Made by a program: the position numbers and the translations under genes
Notes under the pieces: model-generated
Seen by the model: only the letters and a program-made list of their open reading frames with translations
Database searches by the model: none
Told to the model about the DNA's origin: nothing
Shown here: one piece after another, positions 1 to 5,069 of the stretch
Numbering within the stretch: the stretch's first letter is position 1
How the letters are laid out: each line of letters opens with the position of its first letter
DNA from: Anaerolineae bacterium
GTDB lineage: Bacteria > Chloroflexota > Anaerolineae > UBA1429
Assembly: GCA_007123335.1 (NCBI GenBank)
Contig: SKLG01000154.1
Coordinates: forward strand, 1-5,069
Direction of reading: 5' to 3'
Length of the DNA stretch: 5,069 nucleotides

Positions 1-368
1 CGCCGGCCGCCACCACGGCGCTGGTGGCCGACGCCGGCAAGCTTTTCTACATGCACTTTAACGACAATGACCGGGCCTGGGACTGGGACATGATCCCCGG
101 CTCGGTGCACGTCTGGGACCTCATCGAGACCCTCTACTACCTCGAGCGGGCCAACTGGGAGGGCTGGTTCTGCTACGACGTGCTCACCCGCAGCGGCGAC
201 GACATCGGAGATAGTCCCTCTGGTCTGGGCGTACAGATCGCGACCTTGCAGGTGATGCAGATGGCAGAGCAACTTCTGGACAAGATCGGCCGTCCACGAT
301 TGGCCGAGCTCATCGCCGAGGGATCACCGCCGCAGACGGTGCAACATTTGTGGCGTTCGCTGCTCTAA
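1..368 (+). CDS. Xylose-isomerase-like TIM-barrel sugar isomerase/epimerase, C-terminal part
   Basis: This is the 3' end of a gene that begins before the window. The reading frame opens at position 3 and stops at 366-368. About 121 residues remain. They start with an alanine-rich helix, followed by a strand with the motif LFYMHFNDNDRAWDWDMIPG (residues at about 45-104) and then HVWDLIETLYYLERANWEGW and a YDVLTRSGDD segment. This His-x-Asn-Asp/Asp-rich strand followed by PG and a helix is typical of the last barrel strands of the AP-endonuclease-2/xylose isomerase-like family, where acidic and His residues bind divalent metal. The tail (LLDKIG, then a helix ending in LWRSLL) resembles the C-terminus of such isomerases. 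The GTG at 24 lies inside the conserved barrel and is not a real start. The substrate cannot be named: rhamnose, xylose or another aldose/ketose pair is possible. I infer a cytoplasmic role in sugar catabolism, which suits the sugar transporter at the far end. Confidence 0.8.
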   Translation, partial: PAATTALVADAGKLFYMHFNDNDRAWDWDMIPGSVHVWDLIETLYYLERANWEGWFCYDVLTRSGDDIGDSPSGLGVQIATLQVMQMAEQLLDKIGRPRLAELIAEGSPPQTVQHLWRSLL

Positions 369-432
369 AGAATAGAGTGAACGCACGAAAAGAGTTTACG
401 CCTTTCGAGAGCGGGTTAGTGATCGAGAGGGA

Positions 433-1428
433 ATGGTGACGGAAGCGTATACCAGGGTCGATATCTATACCGACGGCGGCTGCGACCCCAACCCTGGTCC
501 TGGGGGCTGGGGCGCCGTACTCATTGCCGGGTTGCACACCAAGGAGTTGAGCGGCGCCGAGCCAGATACGACCAACAACCGTATGGAGCTCACGGCAGCC
601 ATCGAGGCGCTGCGCGAGCTCAAACGTCCCTGCGCAGTGACCCTCTATACTGATTCTCAATATCTGCGTCGAGGCATCACCGAGTGGTTGCCGCAGTGGC
701 AGGCCAACGACTGGCGCAAGGCCAATGGCCGCCCGGTGGAGAATGTGGATCTGTGGCAAGAGCTTGCAGCCGTGGCTGAGCGCCATCAGATCGAGTGGCG
801 CTGGGTGCGCGGGCATCGCGGCAATCCGCTCAACGAGCGGGCCGACGAGTTGGCTACCCAGGCCCGCCGTCAGATGCTGCGCGCCAACCGGAACGCCCAG
901 TCATCTCGCGTGGCAGCACAGACCGCGAAAGCCACATCCGACGAGGACGATACTACCCAAGCATTGCCCAAGGTGGATCTCTATACGCGAGGTTGTGCCC
1001 TCGGCGTGCCCGGCACTGGCGGTTACGCGGCGGTGTTGGTGAGGACAGAGCAGGGTGCCAACCCGCCAACTCTTTTCTCCGGCGCATGGCCCTCGACGAC
1101 GAATAACGTCATGGAACTCTGGGCGGCGATCGCCGGTCTGCGCGCGCTAGAACGCCCGACGCATGTGGTCATCTATACGGTCTCCAAGTATCTTCTTGAG
1201 GGTGCCACCCGCTGGCTTCCGGGGTGGGAACGCCGCAACTGGACCACCCAATCGGGGCAGCCGATCAAGAACCAGGAACTGTGGCAGGAACTCGTGCACG
1301 TGATGGGTGATCATGATATCGAGTGGCAATTCCTGCCACCTCACGAGCGCGGAGCCCATAGCGCCACCGCCGCGCGGGTGGCTCGCGACGAGGCCACACG
1401 GCTCAAGACCAGTCAGAGACAGGATTAG
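433..1428 (+). CDS. rnhA: Ribonuclease HI with a second, degenerate RNase H domain
   Basis: A 331-residue protein, about twice the usual ~155 residues of bacterial RNase HI, which cleaves the RNA strand of RNA-DNA hybrids. Domain 1 (about 6-150) has every expected residue: D14 (YTDGGC), E52 (NNRMEL), D74 (YTDSQY), H128 (RGH) and D138 (NERADELA). These match E. coli D10, E48, D70, H124 and D134 with a constant shift of four. It also has the basic handle with the WRKANGRPVENVDLWQEL stretch. A charged, Ala/Thr-rich linker (about 151-178) leads to domain 2 (179-325), which keeps the fold signature (TTNN-MEL, WLPGW, LWQEL, IEW). There D14 is replaced by R186, D74 by V250 and D138 by A314, while E228 and H304 remain. 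I infer that domain 1 is active and domain 2 is a binding or structural module. ATG 433 is nearly touching GAGAGGG (425-431); GTG 436 has better spacing and is an alternative start. It heads the plus-strand gene group, 64 bases after the isomerase. Confidence 0.93.
   Translation: MVTEAYTRVDIYTDGGCDPNPGPGGWGAVLIAGLHTKELSGAEPDTTNNRMELTAAIEALRELKRPCAVTLYTDSQYLRRGITEWLPQWQANDWRKANGRPVENVDLWQELAAVAERHQIEWRWVRGHRGNPLNERADELATQARRQMLRANRNAQSSRVAAQTAKATSDEDDTTQALPKVDLYTRGCALGVPGTGGYAAVLVRTEQGANPPTLFSGAWPSTTNNVMELWAAIAGLRALERPTHVVIYTVSKYLLEGATRWLPGWERRNWTTQSGQPIKNQELWQELVHVMGDHDIEWQFLPPHERGAHSATAARVARDEATRLKTSQRQD
568..816 (+). repeat. Intragenic duplication, copy 1 (active RNase H domain)
   Basis: Codons 46-128 of the RNase HI gene align without gaps to codons 222-304 (1096-1344) at a constant offset of 528 bases. 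By hand count about 42 of 83 residues are identical. Similarity also survives at the DNA level, for example ATCGAGTGGC at 790-799 and again at 1318-1327. This copy keeps the catalytic residues. Confidence 0.85.
1096..1344 (+). repeat. Intragenic duplication, copy 2 (degenerate RNase H domain)
   Basis: Second copy of the duplicated stretch, 528 bases downstream of copy 1. The second catalytic Asp is replaced by Val at 1180-1182 (GTC, one base away from an Asp codon). The other two lost carboxylates lie outside this core, at 988-990 (Arg) and 1372-1374 (Ala). Confidence 0.85.
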
Positions 1429-1458
1429 GCGATCTCGGTTCAGATTCACATCAGGAAT

Positions 1459-1462
1459 GGAG
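1459..1462 (+). promoter_or_regulatory. Ribosome binding site deciding the GTG 1469 start
   Basis: GGAG with 6 bases to GTG 1469 is a well-spaced Shine-Dalgarno match. The competing ATG at 1457 overlaps this site and has its own AGGA (1453-1456) with zero spacing. The protein from GTG begins directly with the ANLITIARLP segment that commonly opens this family. Confidence 0.5.
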
Positions 1463-1468
1463 ACCAGA

Positions 1469-2125
1469 GTGGCTAATTTGATCACCATCGCGCGGCTTCC
1501 GCTCCTTGTGGGCATTGTGCTGTTTCTTTACTCGCCCAATCCCATATTGCGACTAATCACCGTGCCACTGATTATTGTGCTCATTGCCATGGACACGGTG
1601 GATGGGATCATTGCGCGGCGACGTGGTGAAGAGTCGGTGCTGGGCAGCGTGTTGGACATCATGGCCGACCGTATCGTCGAACTGGTGCTCTGGGTCGTCT
1701 ATGCCCACTTGCAGCTCATCCCCGTCGCGGTGCCGATCATCTATATTATGCGCGGTATCACCGTCGATTCGCTACGCAACATGGGGGCCAGTGAGGGCAC
1801 TGCCCCATTCAAGACCATGCAAACCCGCCTGGGCGCCTGGTTGGTGGGTAGCCCCTGGATGCGCAGCACCTATGGTGTCAGTAAGCTCATATCGTTCGCG
1901 GGTCTCGCAGCCGCACACACTTTGGCCGCCTACGCCGCTCGCGGCGTCGTTAGTGAGAACACCGTCAGTCTCGTGCTGACCATCTTTAACGTCACAACCT
2001 GGATCTCGGTAACCTTTTGTCTTGTACGTGGTCTTCCTGTGATCATCGAACACATGGCACGATACTACTCATCGTCCGCGGCCAAGAGCCCAAGCGCCGA
2101 CGATGGGGATCCTGCCAAGCAGTAG
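1469..2125 (+). CDS. CDP-alcohol phosphatidyltransferase
   Basis: An integral membrane enzyme that would transfer the phosphatidyl group of CDP-diacylglycerol to an alcohol (for example glycerol-3-phosphate or an inositol phosphate), releasing CMP. With the start at GTG 1469 it has 218 residues, normal for the family. The signature D-x2-D-G-x2-A-R-x8-G-x3-D-x3-D is intact: D42, D45, G46, A49, R50, G59, D63 and D67. Hydrophobic segments lie at about 10-21, 27-41, 70-95, 140-160 and 175-200. After the signature comes RGITVDSLRNMG and a later SKLISF, which is closer to the R-E...L-R/G-K layout of phosphatidylglycerophosphate synthases than to mycobacterial phosphatidylinositol-phosphate synthase. 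The head group is therefore undecided. GTG 1469 is preceded by GGAG at 1459-1462 with 6 bases between; ATG 1457 (222 residues) is possible, but AGGA abuts it directly. It follows the RNase HI gene by 40 bases and precedes the acyltransferase by 14. Confidence 0.9.
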   Translation: MANLITIARLPLLVGIVLFLYSPNPILRLITVPLIIVLIAMDTVDGIIARRRGEESVLGSVLDIMADRIVELVLWVVYAHLQLIPVAVPIIYIMRGITVDSLRNMGASEGTAPFKTMQTRLGAWLVGSPWMRSTYGVSKLISFAGLAAAHTLAAYAARGVVSENTVSLVLTIFNVTTWISVTFCLVRGLPVIIEHMARYYSSSAAKSPSADDGDPAKQ

Positions 2126-2139
2126 ATCCAGAACTTGCC

Positions 2140-3141
2140 GTGAGAATACACGACATCCTTGGCAGCCCACCCGGTATCCTCTTGGGCGTGATCATCGCAC
2201 GTTTGATGCCGCCTCGCATCGGCTATTGGTTAGCCCGCGTCATTGCCTCAGCGATGGCCAGGCGCCGCTCCTTTATGTTCATAAACGCTCGCGCCAATCT
2301 GAGTCGCGTGGTCCCCGAGGCTACCGACGAGGAGCTTGATGACCTGGCGCGCCGCGCCATCGCCCACGCCGGACGCACCTACTATGACATGTTCCGCCTA
2401 TCTGCCGAGGATTACCAGCGAGGCCGCGTGCCGCTAAACATCCGCATCCGCGAGTGGGTCGCCGTGCGGCAGGCCCTTTCTGATGGTCGCGGTACTGTGC
2501 TAGTCGGCCCCCATATGAGCAATTTTGATCTGGCCGCCCAGTGGATCGCTTCCCAGGGCTTTGACATCCAGGCTCTCAGCCTGCCAAGCCCCAGCACCGG
2601 CGCTCGCGTGGTCAACGCCTTGCGTCGGCGGCGCGGCATTGTGATGACCCCGCTATCGGTCTCTGCTCTACGAGCCGCGATCAAACGCCTGCGCGCTGGA
2701 GGTCTGGTCATGACCGGCGCGGACCGACCGGTCTCTATGATGGACGAGTTGGTGCCCTTTTTCGGTGCTCCGGCGCGCTTGCCCACAGGACATGTCCGCC
2801 TGGCTCTTCAGACCCAGGCCCGGATTGTGGTGGCTTGCTGTATCATGGAAAAGAATGGCCAGACAGCCACCGGTGACGCCAGCGGCGTCTGCTGCTATCG
2901 CATCCAGTTTGCGCCGCCGATCGAGATGGAAGCGGCATCGGACCAAGAGTCGGCGGCCCGCATCTCTGACGCCAACATACGTCACAACGTCCGACGTGTG
3001 TTAGAGATCATCGAAGATATGATCCGACAGGCGCCCGATCAGTGGCTCATGTTCGTGCCCGTATGGGAGAACGCCACAGGAAAAGATACCTCCGATCAGG
3101 AATTACCGGAGATATCGGATATGCTGGGGATCGTGCCCTAG
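2140..3141 (+). CDS. Lysophospholipid acyltransferase, HtrB/PatA-like
   Basis: A 333-residue protein of the LPLAT superfamily, LpxL/HtrB-like branch, which moves an acyl chain onto a lipid acceptor at the inner face of the membrane. The catalytic H-x4-D is H125-D130 (PHMSNFD). A second block, ADRP (194-197), and a third, VPFFGAPARLPTGH (205-218), match the expected substrate-binding blocks of this branch in order and spacing. A hydrophobic N-terminus (about 9-25, then the helix with YWLARVIASAMA) would hold it to the membrane. The start is uncertain. GTG 2140 lies 14 bases after the previous stop but has no good ribosome site; ATG 2206 would give 311 residues and also lacks one. In LPS-making bacteria such enzymes acylate lipid A. 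Nothing here points to LPS, and mycobacterial PatA, which acylates phosphatidylinositol mannoside, is the nearer contextual parallel because it too follows a CDP-alcohol transferase. The actual acceptor is not known. Confidence 0.88.
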   Translation: MRIHDILGSPPGILLGVIIARLMPPRIGYWLARVIASAMARRRSFMFINARANLSRVVPEATDEELDDLARRAIAHAGRTYYDMFRLSAEDYQRGRVPLNIRIREWVAVRQALSDGRGTVLVGPHMSNFDLAAQWIASQGFDIQALSLPSPSTGARVVNALRRRRGIVMTPLSVSALRAAIKRLRAGGLVMTGADRPVSMMDELVPFFGAPARLPTGHVRLALQTQARIVVACCIMEKNGQTATGDASGVCCYRIQFAPPIEMEAASDQESAARISDANIRHNVRRVLEIIEDMIRQAPDQWLMFVPVWENATGKDTSDQELPEISDMLGIVP

Positions 3142-3185
3142 CCACAAAAGAGGGGCTCTATGGCCCACCATCGCTACACTTTGCC

Positions 3186-3191
3186 AGGAGG
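3186..3191 (+). promoter_or_regulatory. Strong ribosome binding site for a TTG start
   Basis: A perfect AGGAGG lies 5 bases before TTG 3197. No in-frame ATG or GTG occurs between the previous gene's stop and this point. The protein family begins with a hydrophobic strand leading into R-H-G, which matches a start exactly here, so the TTG is well supported. Confidence 0.8.
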
Positions 3192-3196
3192 CACTG

Positions 3197-3850
3197 TTGC
3201 GTCTCATCGTTGTACGACATGGACAGACACATTGGAATGCCGAAGGACGCATCCAGGGACAGCTCGATACAGAGCTATCCCCGTTGGGACAGGCCCAAGC
3301 ACAAGCCCTCGTCACCCGGCTGGCTGACAATCCATGGGATGCGCTCTATGTCAGCGATTTGCTGCGCGCGCGGGACACGGCAGCGCCGCTGATCGAGGCA
3401 CTGAGGGGATCACCAGGCAACAGCCCGGTCGTTCACTATGAACCACGGCTCCGCGAGATCGCCTTTGGCCGCTGGGAAGGGTTGAGGTTTCGTGATGTGG
3501 CCCAGCAGGAACCAGACGCGTTTCAAGCCTTTCGCGCGGACGTGAACGCCAGGCTGCACGGCGGCGAATCGCTGGGTGACGTCGCCGCTCGCGGACGATC
3601 CTTGCTGACGGAGGTGCGCCGGCATCACGCCGAAGGCACGGTGCTCTGGGTGGCCCACGGGGGGATGCTGCGCCTCTTGACCTGCCACATGCTGGGCCTG
3701 CCTCTATCCGCCTATAGGCGCTTTCGGCTGGATTCGACGGGCATATCAATGTTCGAGATCAGCGACAGCGACGCGAGGGACGGCGGCCTAGGATGCACTG
3801 TCGTCTCGCTCTGGAACGATCATCGGCACATTCTCGGGCTGCTCGATTGA
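3197..3850 (+). CDS. Histidine phosphatase family protein (phosphoglycerate mutase-like)
   Basis: A 217-residue cytoplasmic enzyme of the branch 1 histidine phosphatases, which transfer phosphate through a phospho-histidine. The N-terminus carries the R-H-G motif in VVRHGQTHWN, with nucleophile H8. The other core residues follow in order: R57 in SDLLRARDTA, E87 in LREIAFGRWEG (acid/base region) and H154 in WVAHGGMLRLL. Length and layout suit cofactor-independent phosphatases such as GpmB or CobC relatives rather than glycolytic dPGM, which is longer (about 230-250 residues). The substrate cannot be read from the sequence: alpha-ribazole phosphate, sugar phosphates or a lipid head-group phosphate are all open. 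It starts at TTG behind a perfect AGGAGG, 55 bases after the acyltransferase, and is probably the last gene of the plus-strand group. Its stop lies 22 bases from the stop of the convergent minus-strand gene. Confidence 0.92.
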   Translation: MRLIVVRHGQTHWNAEGRIQGQLDTELSPLGQAQAQALVTRLADNPWDALYVSDLLRARDTAAPLIEALRGSPGNSPVVHYEPRLREIAFGRWEGLRFRDVAQQEPDAFQAFRADVNARLHGGESLGDVAARGRSLLTEVRRHHAEGTVLWVAHGGMLRLLTCHMLGLPLSAYRRFRLDSTGISMFEISDSDARDGGLGCTVVSLWNDHRHILGLLD

Positions 3851-3854
3851 GCCC

Positions 3855-3873
3855 GCGGCGGATCCAACGCCGC
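3855..3873. terminator. Possible hairpin between convergent genes
   Basis: GCGGCG (3855-3860) and CGCCGC (3868-3873) form a perfect 6-pair GC stem with a 7-base loop, filling the gap between the two convergent stop codons and touching the minus-strand stop. It could end transcription from both sides. No run of T follows on either strand, so it is not a standard intrinsic terminator. Confidence 0.35.
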
Positions 3874-4931
3874 TAATTGTCGGATGCGGGGACCAACTCC
3901 CAACCCTCGGACTTGTCACGCACCTGCCAGCCCAATGCCTCGATGCGCTCGCGCAAGCTGTCGCTCGCAGCCCAATCACGTTGCGCTCTGGCGGTTGCCC
4001 GCTCTTGCGCCAGGCGCACCACCTCGTCCGGCGGCTCGGGGGCGCGCTGCCGAGCCTCTTCGGCGGCCAAAGACCGCGTCCATACCGAGTCAGAGATGCC
4101 CTCCCGCGCATTAGGACTGTGGCAGGGCCCCAGTTCGCTCATGGCAAAGGTGGAGCCGCTCTCAAAGCGCGTCTCGCGGCGCGTCGTCACCGCCAACACC
4201 GTCACACCGCCCATGCCCATGACGCGGCAGCGGCCCTCCTCGGGCTCGATGATCAGCGCGGTCAGTTCGTCGATGCCCACCACCACCGTCTCGGAGGGCA
4301 ACAAGGCCAATAGCTCGGCAAAACGCGGCTTGCCCATAAAGCAGCGACTGGTGTCGTGCTTGTCGCCGCCGTCGTTGTTGTTCCAGTGGGGCACCAGGGT
4401 TAACGAGAGGCCATAGGCGGCGCAGAAACCAAGGCCGGGCTTCCAGTGCACATCCTCCCCGACTTTGTAGATCTCGTACACCGGTAGGGCATAGGCGCTC
4501 ATGGCGATGGTGGCCGCGCTGGCCGCTACCAATGCAGCGCCGAGCCGATGTCTGGCCTGAACGATCTCCCAGGCCAGGCTGCCTTTAAGCTGAGCGACGG
4601 CGTAGGTGGGGCTGCCAGGGCCAAAGAAGAGCATGTTGCTGGTGTACAACGGGTCGAGGATCTCGGCATTATCGGGGCTATAAGGAGTGCCGCGTTTGCG
4701 CGCCGGGATGATATGCGTCTGGGGATGGAAGTTCTGCAGGTGATGGTGCAGATACACCGCGATCTCTTCTGCCACGTTGGCAGAGTTGAGCTGAAACCCG
4801 GCCGGCGTTTCCAGGATGCCCACCTGCACCGGAGGCTCCAGGCGCGCCATGATCCGCGCATACACAGGCTGCGCATGGGATGATATCTCGCCCGAGCCGA
4901 ACAGCACCACCGTACCCAGGGGTCGTTCCAT
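3873..4931 (-). CDS. Peptidase S51/type 1 glutamine amidotransferase-like protein with CysS-like C-terminal domain
   Basis: A 352-residue protein in two parts. Residues 5-260 resemble the S51 fold (cyanophycinase, peptidase E): a VVLFGSGEI first strand, FFGPGSPTYA (102-111) at the place of the usual GG-x-T/Q loop, ALVAASAATIAMSA (133-146) holding the likely nucleophile S138, LVPHW (179-183) with H182, and VVVGIDELTAL (216-226) like the G-I-D-E-x-T-A strand of cyanophycinases. E153 is a possible third residue, since the S to acid spacing of 15 equals that recalled for peptidase E. The nucleophile elbow is A-A-S-A-A instead of the usual G-x-S-A-G. After a Pro/Glu linker, residues 303-348 (LAQERATARAQRDWAASDSL, then RERIEALGW and a Gly-Trp-Glu end) strongly resemble the C-terminal module of cysteinyl-tRNA synthetase. 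It is not a synthetase: the catalytic HIGH and KMSKS core is absent. ATG 4931 has AGAGG at 4936-4940 with 4 bases between. Substrate unknown. Confidence 0.8.
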   Translation of the reverse strand: MERPLGTVVLFGSGEISSHAQPVYARIMARLEPPVQVGILETPAGFQLNSANVAEEIAVYLHHHLQNFHPQTHIIPARKRGTPYSPDNAEILDPLYTSNMLFFGPGSPTYAVAQLKGSLAWEIVQARHRLGAALVAASAATIAMSAYALPVYEIYKVGEDVHWKPGLGFCAAYGLSLTLVPHWNNNDGGDKHDTSRCFMGKPRFAELLALLPSETVVVGIDELTALIIEPEEGRCRVMGMGGVTVLAVTTRRETRFESGSTFAMSELGPCHSPNAREGISDSVWTRSLAAEEARQRAPEPPDEVVRLAQERATARAQRDWAASDSLRERIEALGWQVRDKSEGWELVPASDN

Positions 4932-4988
4932 CTAGCCTCTTTCCTCTACGGCTCGCTCTATATCGGCGAAAACGGTCAGACAGCTCGG

Positions 4989-5069
4989 TTAACCGTGCAC
5001 GCCCGATAGGGTGATGCCCTCCACAAAGGCCCGTTGTGCGAACAAAAAGACCACGACCACAGGCAGCAC
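4989..5069 (-). CDS. Sugar ABC transporter permease, C-terminal end (MalG-like)
   Basis: Only the last 26 codons and the TAA stop (4989-4991) are inside the window; the gene continues past the right edge. The visible peptide starts with a hydrophobic stretch (VLPVVVVFLFAQ) and ends RAFVEGITLSGVHG. A final transmembrane helix followed by F-x-x-G-(I/L)-T-x-G-x-(K/H)-G at the very C-terminus is the usual ending of the second permease of carbohydrate-uptake ABC systems (CUT1, MalG/UgpE type), which forms half of the membrane channel. The fragment is too short to suggest the sugar. It lies upstream of the S51-like gene on the same strand with 57 bases between, so read-through is possible, although the S51-like gene has its own ribosome site. 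Confidence 0.75.
   Translation of the reverse strand: MLPVVVVFLFAQRAFVEGITLSGVHG

Noticed and set aside
369..432. Possible promoter before RNase HI (TTTACG-like box)
   Set aside because: No acceptable -10 hexamer is found about 17 bases downstream, and I see no clear terminator for the isomerase either; the evidence is too thin for a feature.
310..816. Minus-strand open frame of 168 codons opposite the isomerase end and RNase HI
   Set aside because: It lies over two well-supported plus-strand genes and its translation is Arg/Pro/Ala-rich with no recognisable motif; a shadow of GC-rich coding sequence.
1307..1468. Upstream extension of the phosphatidyltransferase frame to an ATG at 1307
   Set aside because: It would overlap about 120 bases of the RNase HI gene and adds a Pro/Arg-rich stretch before the conserved N-terminus. 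The site at 1459-1462 supports a start at 1469.
1469..2125. Naming the phosphatidyltransferase pgsA or a phosphatidylinositol-phosphate synthase
   Set aside because: The shared signature does not give the head group, and the regions after it match neither well enough by eye for a firm symbol.
2017..2139. Upstream extension of the acyltransferase frame to an ATG at 2017
   Set aside because: It overlaps the end of the phosphatidyltransferase gene and adds a Cys/Arg-rich segment unlike an LPLAT N-terminus.
2412..2985. Two minus-strand open frames opposite the acyltransferase
   Set aside because: They overlap each other and the acyltransferase core motifs, and have low-complexity Arg/Ala composition; no ribosome site or family pattern was seen.
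3351..3749. Minus-strand open frames opposite the histidine phosphatase
   Set aside because: Two overlapping frames across a gene with all catalytic motifs; their composition is Arg/Pro/Ala-rich.
3877..4416. Plus-strand open frame of 179 codons opposite the S51-like gene
   Set aside because: Ser/Arg-rich translation without motifs, over a minus-strand gene with clear conserved strands and a good ribosome site.
3873..4931. Reading the S51-like gene as cysteinyl-tRNA synthetase
   Set aside because: Only the C-terminal ~45 residues resemble CysS; the HIGH and KMSKS catalytic core and zinc-binding region are absent.

Overview
The window (about 60% GC by eye) looks like a bacterial chromosome segment. 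The taxon cannot be fixed from sequence alone. A Chloroflexota (Anaerolineae-like) source is my best guess, resting on remembered resemblance of the sugar isomerase, the acyltransferase without an obvious LPS context, and the hybrid S51-like protein. No tRNA, rRNA, CRISPR array, transposase or phage gene was seen.

Layout. (1) Positions 1-368, plus strand: the C-terminal end of a xylose-isomerase-like TIM-barrel sugar isomerase/epimerase. (2) Positions 433-3850, plus strand: four closely spaced genes that could form one transcript. They are a double-domain RNase HI (433-1428), a CDP-alcohol phosphatidyltransferase (1469-2125), an HtrB/PatA-like lysophospholipid acyltransferase (2140-3141) and a histidine phosphatase (3197-3850). 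(3) Positions 3873-4931, minus strand: a peptidase S51/class I glutamine amidotransferase-like protein with a cysteinyl-tRNA-synthetase-type C-terminal helical module, convergent with the phosphatase across 22 bases. (4) Positions 4989-5069, minus strand: the last 26 codons of a sugar ABC transporter inner-membrane permease.

How the genes may work together. The middle block joins nucleic-acid maintenance (RNase HI) to membrane lipid synthesis. The CDP-alcohol transferase would make a phospholipid head group on CDP-diacylglycerol, the acyltransferase would acylate a lipid product, and the phosphatase could remove a phosphate from an intermediate or serve an unrelated role. The order transferase then HtrB-like acyltransferase recalls the start of the actinobacterial phosphatidylinositol-mannoside cluster (pgsA1-patA-pimA), but no glycosyltransferase follows. 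The two outer fragments belong to carbohydrate uptake and isomerisation.

The most notable signals are the RNase HI, whose second domain is a clear internal duplicate (about 42 of 83 aligned residues identical by hand count) that has lost three of the four catalytic carboxylates, and the fusion of an S51-type fold to a CysS-like C-terminal module.
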